Of a DNA stretch of 5,265 nt, positions 1 to 5,265 are shown piece after piece; positions within the stretch are counted from its first letter, which is position 1, and every line of letters begins with the position of its first letter. The notes below the pieces were generated by a model. That model was not told the origin of the DNA. It saw only the letters and a program-made list of their open reading frames with translations, and searched no databases. The position numbers were made by a program, and so were the translations under genes. This stretch comes from Streptomyces naphthomycinicus (GTDB lineage: Bacteria > Actinomycetota > Actinomycetes > Streptomycetales > Streptomycetaceae): assembly GCF_020400595.1 (NCBI RefSeq), contig NZ_JAINRE010000085.1, forward strand, positions 1-5,265, written 5' to 3'.

Positions 1-651
1 CGGCTCCGTCACCCGCGGGGCCAGGGCCGCCGCGAGGCGCCAGGCGGCCGGGCGGTGCTCGTCGCGCAGGGCCGCCGCCACGTCCAGGACGGGCTGCCGC
101 CGGCCCTCGGGCACTCCGGCGGCGGCGCGCTCGTACAACTCGGCGCCCTCCGCCAGCACCAGTTCGGTGTCGATGCCGGCCGGAATCTTGATCCCGGCGT
201 CGTGCCGCCAGGTGGCGAGCGGATCCGACCAGGCCTCCACCGTGTAGGTCCAGCGGCCGGGTTCGCCCGCGGTGACGACGGCGCCCCAGCGGTCGGTACC
301 CGGGGCGAGTTCCCGCATCGGTGTCCAGGGGCCGGGCCGGCCCGCGGGGTCCCGCAGCACGACGTTCGCCGCGACGGCGTCGTGCCCCTCCCGGAACACC
401 GTGGCGGAGACTTCGAAGGACTCCCCGGTCACGGCCTTGGCGGGCCTGCGGCCGTGCTGGACCACGGGACGTACGTCGAGGACGGGGATGCGGCCCAGGG
501 TGCCGGCCGCGTCCGGGGAGGACCGCTCCCCGGTGACGGACGGGCCGGTGGCGCCGGCCGGCGGCACCCCTTTCCTGCCCGTCGTCTTCTTTCCTGCTGC
601 CTTGGCCTTGCTGCTTGTCGGGGGTGCTGACGAGTGGTGCGTGGCGGGCAT
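1..651 (-). CDS. glgE: GlgE, alpha-1,4-glucan:maltose-1-phosphate maltosyltransferase, N-terminal part (cut by window edge)
   Basis: GlgE (GH13_3) transfers maltosyl units from alpha-maltose-1-phosphate to the non-reducing end of alpha-1,4-glucan. It is the cytoplasmic polymerising step of the TreS-Pep2-GlgE-GlgB route. The first 217 codons are visible, about a third of a protein of roughly 660-700 residues. Residues 1-54 are low-complexity and rich in Lys, Ala, Ser, Thr, Gly and Pro. From about residue 55 (IPVLDVRPVVQ) the chain reads as the beta-rich N-terminal domain (DUF3416), with FEVSATVFREGHDAV near 79-93, PWTPMRELAPGTDRW near 108-122 and WTYTVEAW near 134-141. A helical stretch follows from about 165 to the edge. 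The GH13 barrel and catalytic residues lie outside. The ATG at 651 is chosen because AGGAG ends 5 nt upstream and the MPATHHSSA start matches my memory of Streptomyces GlgE. Family assignment is firm; isoform is not determined. Confidence 0.93.
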   Translation of the reverse strand, partial: MPATHHSSAPPTSSKAKAAGKKTTGRKGVPPAGATGPSVTGERSSPDAAGTLGRIPVLDVRPVVQHGRRPAKAVTGESFEVSATVFREGHDAVAANVVLRDPAGRPGPWTPMRELAPGTDRWGAVVTAGEPGRWTYTVEAWSDPLATWRHDAGIKIPAGIDTELVLAEGAELYERAAAGVPEGRRQPVLDVAAALRDEHRPAAWRLAAALAPRVTEP

Positions 652-656
652 GACCG

Positions 657-661
657 CTCCT
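657..661 (-). promoter_or_regulatory. Ribosome binding site of glgE
   Basis: AGGAG on the minus strand lies 5 nt before the ATG at 651. It supports this start over the in-frame GTG at codon 29, which has a looser purine run (AGGAAAGG) before it. Confidence 0.75.
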
Positions 662-673
662 GTCCGCTTCAAC

Positions 674-743
674 GAGGGTGTGGGCGGAGGGTGTGGGGAG
701 GTGGGTCCTGCGGAGGTGCTGTGGTGCGCCTGTGGGGTGTTGT
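674..743 (-). promoter_or_regulatory. C-rich, G-poor glgE leader; possible Rho-utilisation site; G-quadruplex motif on the plus strand
   Basis: Read as glgE leader RNA (minus strand), these 70 nt contain by my count 41 C, 17 A, 8 G and 4 U. High C with low G and little pairing potential is the known character of Rho-utilisation (rut) sites. The plus strand correspondingly has G runs at 676-678, 682-684, 689-691, 695-698 and 703-705 with 3-4 nt loops, which satisfies the usual G3+N1-7 quadruplex pattern. Whether glgE transcription begins upstream of this stretch is not known, so a role in the RNA is inferred. Confidence 0.35.
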
Positions 744-757
744 ACCGGAGGAGCCTT

Positions 758-776
758 CCCACCCGGTTCGGGTGGG
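758..776. repeat. Inverted repeat in the glgE leader or promoter (8-bp arms, 3-nt spacer)
   Basis: CCCACCCG at 758-765 and CGGGTGGG at 769-776 are exact reverse complements separated by GTT. It lies 107 bp upstream of the glgE start. It could be an operator half-site pair or a small hairpin in the leader. No regulator family is recognised from it. Confidence 0.4.
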
Positions 777-843
777 CAATCCGGCACTTTGTTAACTACT
801 CACGCGTATGTCTACGCACAAGACCGGTCCCTTTTTCCGGGTG

Positions 844-856
844 CCCGGTGACCGGG
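844..856. repeat. Near-contiguous dyad CCCGGT-G-ACCGGG, overlapped by a second dyad
   Basis: CCCGGT (844-849) and ACCGGG (851-856) are exact inverted repeats around a single base. CCGGG (837-841) and CCCGG (844-848) form another dyad sharing half of it. The spacers of 1-2 nt are too short for RNA hairpins, so if functional they would act as double-stranded protein-binding sites. Short GC dyads are common in this genome type. Confidence 0.3.
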
Positions 857-932
857 ACTTGACGCCCCCCGACACCCCCGGCGGGTACGTCCCCACCGAC
901 CGCGCGGTAACCACTACCGTCGAACACGACGA

Positions 933-956
933 GAGACGCACAGCGCTGTGCGTCTC
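933..956. repeat. Perfect 24-bp palindrome upstream of glgP; candidate operator or 5'-UTR hairpin
   Basis: The left arm GAGACGCACAGC (933-944) is followed directly by its exact reverse complement (945-956). There are no mismatches and no spacer, and the symmetry ends at 932/957. It ends 26 bp before the glgP GTG and 16 bp before its Shine-Dalgarno sequence. In DNA it could bind a dimeric repressor. If transcribed it would fold as a 10-bp stem with a GCGC loop in the glgP leader. No known binding consensus is recognised. Confidence 0.6.
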
Positions 957-972
957 ACCCCGCAACGCGTCC

Positions 973-979
973 GAGGTGG
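973..979 (+). promoter_or_regulatory. Ribosome binding site of glgP
   Basis: GAGGTGG at 973-979 is close to the anti-Shine-Dalgarno complement GAGGTGA. It lies 3 nt before the GTG (6 nt if only GAGG is counted). It decides the GTG at 983 as the glgP start. Confidence 0.7.
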
Positions 980-982
980 AAT

Positions 983-3601
983 GTGAAGGCGATCCGTCGG
1001 TTCACCGTCCGTCCCGTTCTCCCCGACCCCCTCCGGCCGCTGAGCGACCTGGCGCGCAATCTGCGCTGGTCCTGGCATGCGGAGACGCGCGATCTGTTCC
1101 AGTCGGTCTGTCCCGAGGTCTGGGCCACGGCCAGCGGCGACCCCGTACGGCTGCTGGGCAGCGTGCGCCCGGCCCGGCTGGCCGAGCTGGCCGGGGACCG
1201 GCGTTTCCTGCGCCGCCTCACCGCGGCCGCCGACGACCTGGACGACTATCTGACCGGCGACCGCTGGTACCAGACCCAGTCGGACGGTCTGCCCGCCGCC
1301 GTCGCCTACTTCTCCCCGGAGTTCGGCATCACGGCCGCGCTCCCGCAGTACTCCGGCGGCCTCGGCATCCTCGCCGGCGACCACCTGAAGGCGGCCAGCG
1401 ACCTCGGGGTGCCGCTGATCGGGGTGGGCCTGCTGTACCGGCACGGATACTTCCGGCAGACCCTCTCCCGGGACGGCTGGCAGCAGGAGCACTATCCGGT
1501 GCTCGACCCGAACGAGCTGCCGCTCACCCAGCTGAAGGAGCCCGACGGCACCCCGGCCCGCCTCTCCCTCGCGCTGCCGGGCGGCCGGGCGCTGCGTGCC
1601 CGGATCTGGCTGGCACAGGTCGGCCGGGTGCCGCTGCTCCTGCTCGACTCGGACGTGGAGGAGAACGACCTCGGCGAACGCGGGGTGACCGACCGGCTCT
1701 ACGGCGGCGGCAGCGAACACCGGCTGCTCCAGGAGATGCTGCTCGGCATAGGAGGTGTGCGGGCCGTACGGACGTACTGCCGGCTCACCGGGCACCCGGA
1801 GCCGGAGGTGTTCCACACCAACGAGGGGCACGCGGGCTTCCTCGGCCTGGAGCGGATCGCCGAACTGTGCGCCGCGGGCCTCGACTTCGACGCGGCGCTG
1901 GAGGCCGTGCGGGGCGGGACGGTGTTCACCACCCACACCCCCGTCCCGGCCGGCATCGACCGCTTCGACCGTGAGCTGGTGGGCCGGCACTTCGGCCCGG
2001 ACGCCGAGCTGCCCGGCATCGACGTGCAGCGCGTCCTGGCGCTCGGCATGGAGACCTACCCGGGCGGCGAGCCGAACCTGTTCAACATGGCCGTGATGGG
2101 CCTCAGGCTGGCCCAGCGGGCCAACGGGGTGTCGCTGCTGCACGGGCGGGTCAGCCGCGAGATGTTCGCGGGACTGTGGCCGGGATTCGACGCCGAGGAG
2201 GTGCCGATCACCTCCGTGACCAACGGGGTGCACGCGCCGACCTGGGTGGCGCCGGAGGTGCTGCGGCTCGGCGCCCGGCAGGTCGGCGCCCAGCGGGCCG
2301 AGGACGCGCTGACCGTCGGCGGCTCCGAGCGCTGGGACTCGGTCACGGACATCCCGGACCAGGAGGTCTGGGACCTGCGCCGCACCCTGCGCGAGCAACT
2401 GGTGCTGGAGGTCCGTGACCGGCTGCGCGCGTCCTGGCGGCAGCGCGGCGCCGGCAACGCCGAGCTGGGCTGGATCGAGGGGGTGCTGGACCCGGACGTC
2501 CTGACGATCGGGTTCGCGCGCCGGGTGCCGTCGTACAAGCGCCTGACGCTGATGCTGCGCGACCGCGACCGGCTGATGGAGCTGCTGCTGCACCCCGAGC
2601 ACCCCGTGCAGATCGTGATCGCGGGCAAGGCGCACCCGGCCGACGACAGCGGCAAGCGGCTGGTGCAGGAGCTGGTCCGCTTCGCGGACGACCCCCGGGT
2701 CCGCCACCGCATCGTCTTCCTGCCCGACTACGGCATGGCGATGGCCCAGAAGCTGTACCCGGGCTGCGACGTCTGGCTGAACAACCCGCTGCGGCCCCTG
2801 GAGGCGTGCGGCACCAGCGGGATGAAGGCGGCGCTCAACGGCTGCCTCAACCTGTCGGTGCTGGACGGCTGGTGGGACGAATGGTTCCAGCCGGACTTCG
2901 GCTGGGCCATCCCGACCGCCGACGGCGCCGGCACCGACCCCGACCGCCGGGACGACATCGAGGCCGCCGCCCTGTACGACCTCCTGGAACAGCGGGTCGC
3001 GCCGCGCTTCTACGAGCGCGGGCGGGGCGGGCTGCCCGACCGCTGGATCGAGATGGTCCGCAGGACCCTCTCCCTGCTCGGCCCGAAGGTGCTGGCCGGC
3101 CGCATGGTCCGCGAGTACGTCGACCGGCTCTACGCTCCGGCCGCCCGGGCGCACCGCGGGCTGACCCCGGACACCGCCCGGGACCTGGCCGAGTGGAAGT
3201 CCCGGGTGCGGGCGGCCTGGCCGGGGGTGAGCGTCGACCATGTCGAGACGACAGCGACGACGGCCACGGCGGAGCTGGGCACCACCGTGGGCCTGCGGGT
3301 CCGGGTGGCGCTGGGCGAGCTGAGCCCGGACGACGTGGAGGTGCAGGCGGTGTCCGGGCGGGTGGACGCGGAGGACCGCATCACCGACGCCGCGGTCGTT
3401 CCGCTGAAGCCGGCCGGCACGCCCGACCTGGAGGGCCGCCTCCTCTACGAGGGCCCCCTCTCCCTGGACCGCACCGGCCCCTACGGCTACACGGTCCGCA
3501 TCCTCCCCACCCATCCCCTCCTCGCCTCGCCCGCGGAACTGGGCGTGCTGGCGGTGCCGTCGGAGGAGGTGGTGGAGGGAGCGGGGGTACTGCTGAGGTG
3601 A
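983..3601 (+). CDS. glgP: Alpha-glucan (glycogen) phosphorylase, GT35, DUF3417-containing
   Basis: This cytoplasmic, PLP-dependent enzyme uses phosphate to release glucose-1-phosphate from the ends of alpha-1,4-glucan. It is complete at 872 residues, near the usual length of the actinobacterial branch (about 830-880). Residues ~5-110 are the DUF3417 N-terminal domain (SDLARNLRWSWH). YFSPEFG (109-115) and SGGLGILAGDH (124-134) open the catalytic part. FHTNEGHAGF (277-286), TTHTPVPAG with His318, and NGVHAPTW (414-421) follow. RRVPSYKR (513-520) supplies Arg514 and Lys519, matching phosphate-site Arg569 and Lys574 of rabbit phosphorylase. In EACGTSGMK (607-615), Lys615 aligns with the PLP lysine. 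Residues ~745-872 form a strand-rich C-terminal extension without recognised motifs. The GTG start fits the RBS and the MKAIRRFTVRP opening I recall from streptomycete homologues. It is divergent from glgE, suggesting shared control of glucan synthesis and breakdown. Family is firm; the physiological substrate (glycogen or GlgE-made glucan) is inferred. Confidence 0.95.
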   Translation: MKAIRRFTVRPVLPDPLRPLSDLARNLRWSWHAETRDLFQSVCPEVWATASGDPVRLLGSVRPARLAELAGDRRFLRRLTAAADDLDDYLTGDRWYQTQSDGLPAAVAYFSPEFGITAALPQYSGGLGILAGDHLKAASDLGVPLIGVGLLYRHGYFRQTLSRDGWQQEHYPVLDPNELPLTQLKEPDGTPARLSLALPGGRALRARIWLAQVGRVPLLLLDSDVEENDLGERGVTDRLYGGGSEHRLLQEMLLGIGGVRAVRTYCRLTGHPEPEVFHTNEGHAGFLGLERIAELCAAGLDFDAALEAVRGGTVFTTHTPVPAGIDRFDRELVGRHFGPDAELPGIDVQRVLALGMETYPGGEPNLFNMAVMGLRLAQRANGVSLLHGRVSREMFAGLWPGFDAEEVPITSVTNGVHAPTWVAPEVLRLGARQVGAQRAEDALTVGGSERWDSVTDIPDQEVWDLRRTLREQLVLEVRDRLRASWRQRGAGNAELGWIEGVLDPDVLTIGFARRVPSYKRLTLMLRDRDRLMELLLHPEHPVQIVIAGKAHPADDSGKRLVQELVRFADDPRVRHRIVFLPDYGMAMAQKLYPGCDVWLNNPLRPLEACGTSGMKAALNGCLNLSVLDGWWDEWFQPDFGWAIPTADGAGTDPDRRDDIEAAALYDLLEQRVAPRFYERGRGGLPDRWIEMVRRTLSLLGPKVLAGRMVREYVDRLYAPAARAHRGLTPDTARDLAEWKSRVRAAWPGVSVDHVETTATTATAELGTTVGLRVRVALGELSPDDVEVQAVSGRVDAEDRITDAAVVPLKPAGTPDLEGRLLYEGPLSLDRTGPYGYTVRILPTHPLLASPAELGVLAVPSEEVVEGAGVLLR

Positions 3602-3636
3602 CACCCACGGCCGGCTCGGCCGCCTCCGGGCGGTGT
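3601..3636 (+). terminator. Possible glgP terminator (structured, no T-tract)
   Basis: Right after the glgP stop, CGGCCG at 3608-3613 and 3617-3622 can form a 6-bp stem with a GCT loop. ACACC (3601-3605) can pair with GGTGT (3632-3636) around it. An alternative stem, CCGCC/GGCGG (3620-3633), competes. No T run follows, which is common in Streptomyces. The 60-bp gap between convergent genes is a sensible place for a terminator, but the structure is weak. Confidence 0.3.
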
Positions 3637-3661
3637 CCTCGGGCGCTGCGTTCGCGTCACG

Positions 3662-4183
3662 TCACGCGTCGGACAGGTCCGCGCACAGTTTTCGCAGGAC
3701 CGTTCCGCAGCGGCGCGCGTACGCGTGCTGGAGTCCCCGGGTCGCCGGACCGCCGGCCCGGGCGTACCACTTGGCCGGCCGGCTGAACGCGGCGACGGTG
3801 AGCCAGACGGTGCCGTCGCCGGTGCGGTCGACCACGAAGGCCTCCTCGCCGCATTCGGGGTGGCCTTCGAGGGTGCCGTAGGCCCAGCCGGCGCGGCGGG
3901 ACTCCTCCGCCGTCCAGACGATGCGGCAGGGGGCCTTGACGACGCCGGCCAGGGTGACCGTGACGTCGACGTCGGGGGCCGCGCGGTCGGCCGTGGCGTC
4001 GATGCGGACGCCCAGCGCGCGGTGCATCTCCCAGGTCAGGACCGCCTCGGCGGCCTGCCGGAACACCTCCCCGCCCTCGCCGAGACGGGTGCGGACGAAC
4101 AACGGGCGGAAGCCGGGCGGGCAGAAGGTCAGATCGTCGCGGGTCGCGCCGACCGGCTCGTAGGTGAAGGGCGCCGAGGACAT
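3662..4183 (-). CDS. DUF1990 (UPF0548) family protein, function unknown
   Basis: The 173-residue protein is close to full family length and has no signal peptide or membrane segment, so it is probably cytoplasmic. Family features are FTYEPVGATR at 6-15, a strand-rich middle (DVDVTVTL 71-78, CRIVWTAEE 86-94), the segment GWAYGTLEGHPECGEEAFVV at 99-118, and FSRPAKWYARAGGP at 133-146 followed by a C-terminal helix (TRGLQHAYARRCGTVLRKL 148-166). No reaction is known and none is visible. The ATG at 4183 is preferred; TTG at 4192 would add only three residues. Neither start has a good Shine-Dalgarno sequence nearby: the preceding bases are pyrimidine-rich, and the nearest SD-like run (GGGAGGAAGG, 4224-4215) is 31 nt away inside a hairpin. 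It may be translated leaderless or by read-through from the protease gene 68 bp upstream. It converges with glgP. Confidence 0.85.
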   Translation of the reverse strand: MSSAPFTYEPVGATRDDLTFCPPGFRPLFVRTRLGEGGEVFRQAAEAVLTWEMHRALGVRIDATADRAAPDVDVTVTLAGVVKAPCRIVWTAEESRRAGWAYGTLEGHPECGEEAFVVDRTGDGTVWLTVAAFSRPAKWYARAGGPATRGLQHAYARRCGTVLRKLCADLSDA

Positions 4184-4196
4184 GGGACACAAGGGT

Positions 4197-4236
4197 AGGG
4201 CGGTACCCGGGAGACCTTCCTCCCGGGTACCGCCCT
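4197..4236 (-). terminator. Strong hairpin after the M4 protease gene, likely intrinsic terminator
   Basis: AGGGCGGTACCCGGGAG (4197-4213) is the exact reverse complement of 4220-4236, giving a 17-bp perfect stem with a 6-nt loop. It starts 15 nt past the protease stop and has no clear T-tract, as is usual in Streptomyces. It ends only 13 nt before the DUF1990 ATG, so it also occupies that gene's upstream region. It could stop read-through on the plus strand too. Confidence 0.75.
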
Positions 4237-4251
4237 GGCCCGATCCTGCTG

Positions 4252-5265
4252 CTAGCTGACGTTGACCGCCGACCAGGCCGCCGCGACGGCCTTGTACTCG
4301 GTGCTGGTGGAGCCGTACAGCGCGGACGCCGCGTTCAGGGTCGCCGTGCGGGCGGCCTTGTAGTTGGTCGTCGACGTCATGTACGTGGTCAGCGCCTTGT
4401 ACCAGATCTGCAGCGCCTTGGCGCGGCCGATGCCGGTGACGGTGGAGCTGTTGTAGGTCGGCGAGTTGTAGGTCACGCCGTTGATCGTCTTCGAACCGCT
4501 GCCCTCGGCGAGGAGGTAGAAGAAGTGGTTCGCGACGCCGGACGAGTAGTGCACGTCCTTGTTGCCGACGGTGGAGGACCAGTAGTCCGCCGAGCCGCCG
4601 TCCTTGCTGGGCTTGTCCATGTAGCGCAGCGGGGTGCCGTCGCCGTTGATGTCGATCTCCTCGCCGATGAGGTAGTCACCGACGTCGTTGGCGTTGCCCG
4701 CGAAGAACTCCACACCCGTGCCGAAGATGTCGGAGGTGGCCTCGTTCAGGCCGCCCGACTCGCCCGAGTAGTTCAGGCCCGCGGTGTTGGAGGTGACACC
4801 GTGGCTCATCTCGTGGCCGGCGACGTCCAGCGAGGTGAGGGGGTTGACGTTGCCCTCGCCGTCGCCGTAGGTCATGCAGAAGCAGCTGTCGTCCCAGAAG
4901 GCGTTCACGTACGAGTTGCCGTAGTGGACGCGGGAGTAGGCGCCGACACCGTTGTTCTTGATGCCGCTGCGGCCGAAGGTGCTCTTGTAGAAGTCCCAGG
5001 TCTCCTGGGCGCCGTAGGCGGCGTCGACGGCCGCGGTCTGGTCGGTGCTGGAGCTGGACGCCGCACCGGTGCCCCAGACGTTGTCGGCGTCGGTGAACAG
5101 CGTGCCGGTGCCGGACGTCTTGTGGGCCAGGTTGTAGGTCTTGTGACCGCCCCGGGTGGTGTCGTAGAGCTGGTACGTCGACCCCGACAGGTTGGTGTTG
5201 AGGCTGACGGTGCCGGAGTACAGGCTCTTGCCGGTGCCGGTCGCGTTCTCGATGCCCTGGTACTC
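4252..5265 (-). CDS. Secreted M4 (thermolysin/bacillolysin) zinc metallopeptidase, C-terminal part (5' end beyond window)
   Basis: An extracellular neutral protease. The last 337 residues are visible, which is about the mature catalytic unit; signal peptide and propeptide lie beyond 5265. Numbering from the edge, the M4 N-terminal domain covers ~10-155 (SLYSGTVSLNT, ADNVWGTG, VDAAYGAQETWDFYK) and the M4 C-terminal domain ~160-335. HEMSH at 151-155 gives zinc ligands His151 and His155 and catalytic Glu152. Glu175 in GLNEATSD is the third ligand, 20 residues after His155 as in thermolysin. His239 in DVHYSSGVANH matches catalytic His231. DINGDG (205-210) looks like a calcium loop. The only visible cysteines are C128 and C130 (CFC), before YGDG. 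The chain ends at AVNVS, with no extra C-terminal domain. The GTG at 4908 is an internal valine, not a start. Its link to the glucan genes is only proximity. Confidence 0.93.
   Translation of the reverse strand, partial: EYQGIENATGTGKSLYSGTVSLNTNLSGSTYQLYDTTRGGHKTYNLAHKTSGTGTLFTDADNVWGTGAASSSSTDQTAAVDAAYGAQETWDFYKSTFGRSGIKNNGVGAYSRVHYGNSYVNAFWDDSCFCMTYGDGEGNVNPLTSLDVAGHEMSHGVTSNTAGLNYSGESGGLNEATSDIFGTGVEFFAGNANDVGDYLIGEEIDINGDGTPLRYMDKPSKDGGSADYWSSTVGNKDVHYSSGVANHFFYLLAEGSGSKTINGVTYNSPTYNSSTVTGIGRAKALQIWYKALTTYMTSTTNYKAARTATLNAASALYGSTSTEYKAVAAAWSAVNVS

Larger units (their letters stand above)
652..982. promoter_or_regulatory. Divergent glgE-glgP intergenic regulatory region
   Basis: This 331-bp gap contains no convincing gene. 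It must hold the start signals of glgP (rightward) and probably glgE (leftward). Going right it holds the glgE RBS, a strand-skewed stretch (674-743), a hairpin-like dyad (758-776), the most AT-rich patch I see in the window (about 787-815, with a small dyad at 804-817), overlapping CCGG-type dyads (837-856), a weak dyad CGGTA/TACCG (905-919), a perfect 24-bp palindrome (933-956) and the glgP RBS. No promoter is clear. TTGACG at 859-864 resembles a -35 box but no TAnnnT box sits 16-19 bp after it. TACCGT at 915-920 fits TAnnnT but lacks a matching -35. On the minus strand TTGTGC and TAGTTA are 17 bp apart, but both match poorly. Actual promoters are left open. Confidence 0.7.

Noticed and set aside
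55..862. Plus-strand open frames over the glgE 5' region
   Set aside because: The minus strand here clearly encodes the GlgE N-terminal domain; the plus frames are low-complexity shadows.
859..890. TTGACG at 859-864 as a glgP -35 box
   Set aside because: No acceptable TAnnnT element at 16-19 bp spacing; the nearest TAC lies at 886, too far for a sound promoter call.
808..1974. Plus-strand open frame starting upstream of glgP at ATG 808
   Set aside because: It runs out of frame into glgP, and its product is Arg/Pro/Gly-rich with no domain. No Shine-Dalgarno sequence precedes the ATG.
914..3604. Unbroken 896-codon open frame on the minus strand across the whole of glgP
   Set aside because: It mirrors glgP codons; the GC-rich third position removes stops from the antisense frame. 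The translation is rich in Arg, Gly, Pro, Ala, His and Val, with no recognisable domain.
3657..4190. Alternative minus-strand frame starting with GTG at 4190
   Set aside because: It overlaps DUF1990 in another frame and gives a His/Arg/Pro-rich chain without family similarity.
4252..4908. Treating the protease as a 218-residue gene starting at 4908
   Set aside because: The frame stays open to the window edge and residues upstream belong to the M4 N-terminal domain; the GTG at 4908 is an internal valine codon.
983..5265. TTA (bldA-dependent) leucine codons
   Set aside because: None noticed in the reading frames of glgP, DUF1990 or the visible protease part, nor in visible glgE, so there is no sign of bldA control.

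Overview
The window looks like Streptomyces chromosome. It is very GC-rich, with strong G/C bias at third codon positions. It carries a GlgE (maltosyltransferase) start, a DUF3417-type glucan phosphorylase, a secreted M4 protease of streptomycete type and a DUF1990 protein. The proteins read like Streptomyces homologues I know, and from memory S. coelicolor has glgE and glgP divergent in this way. No species is assigned.

Layout. Positions 1-651 (minus) hold the first 217 codons of glgE, which runs off the left edge. Positions 652-982 are a 331-bp divergent regulatory region. It contains several inverted repeats, a C-rich, G-poor glgE leader whose opposite strand has a G-quadruplex motif, and a perfect 24-bp palindrome just before glgP. 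Positions 983-3601 (plus) are complete glgP. It converges, across 60 bp, on a DUF1990 gene at 3662-4183 (minus). A perfect 17-bp hairpin at 4197-4236 separates that gene from the 3' part of an M4 zinc metallopeptidase at 4252-5265 (minus), whose signal peptide and propeptide lie beyond the right edge.

How the genes work together. GlgE lengthens alpha-1,4-glucan using maltose-1-phosphate, and GlgP shortens alpha-glucan by phosphorolysis to glucose-1-phosphate. A synthetic and a degradative glucan enzyme therefore leave the same 331-bp region in opposite directions. The protease and DUF1990 gene have no evident metabolic link to them.

The coding genes are ordinary. I see no CRISPR, mobile element, RNA gene or clearly new system. 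The parts most worth a second look are non-coding: the palindrome before glgP, the skewed glgE leader and the hairpin between the protease and DUF1990.
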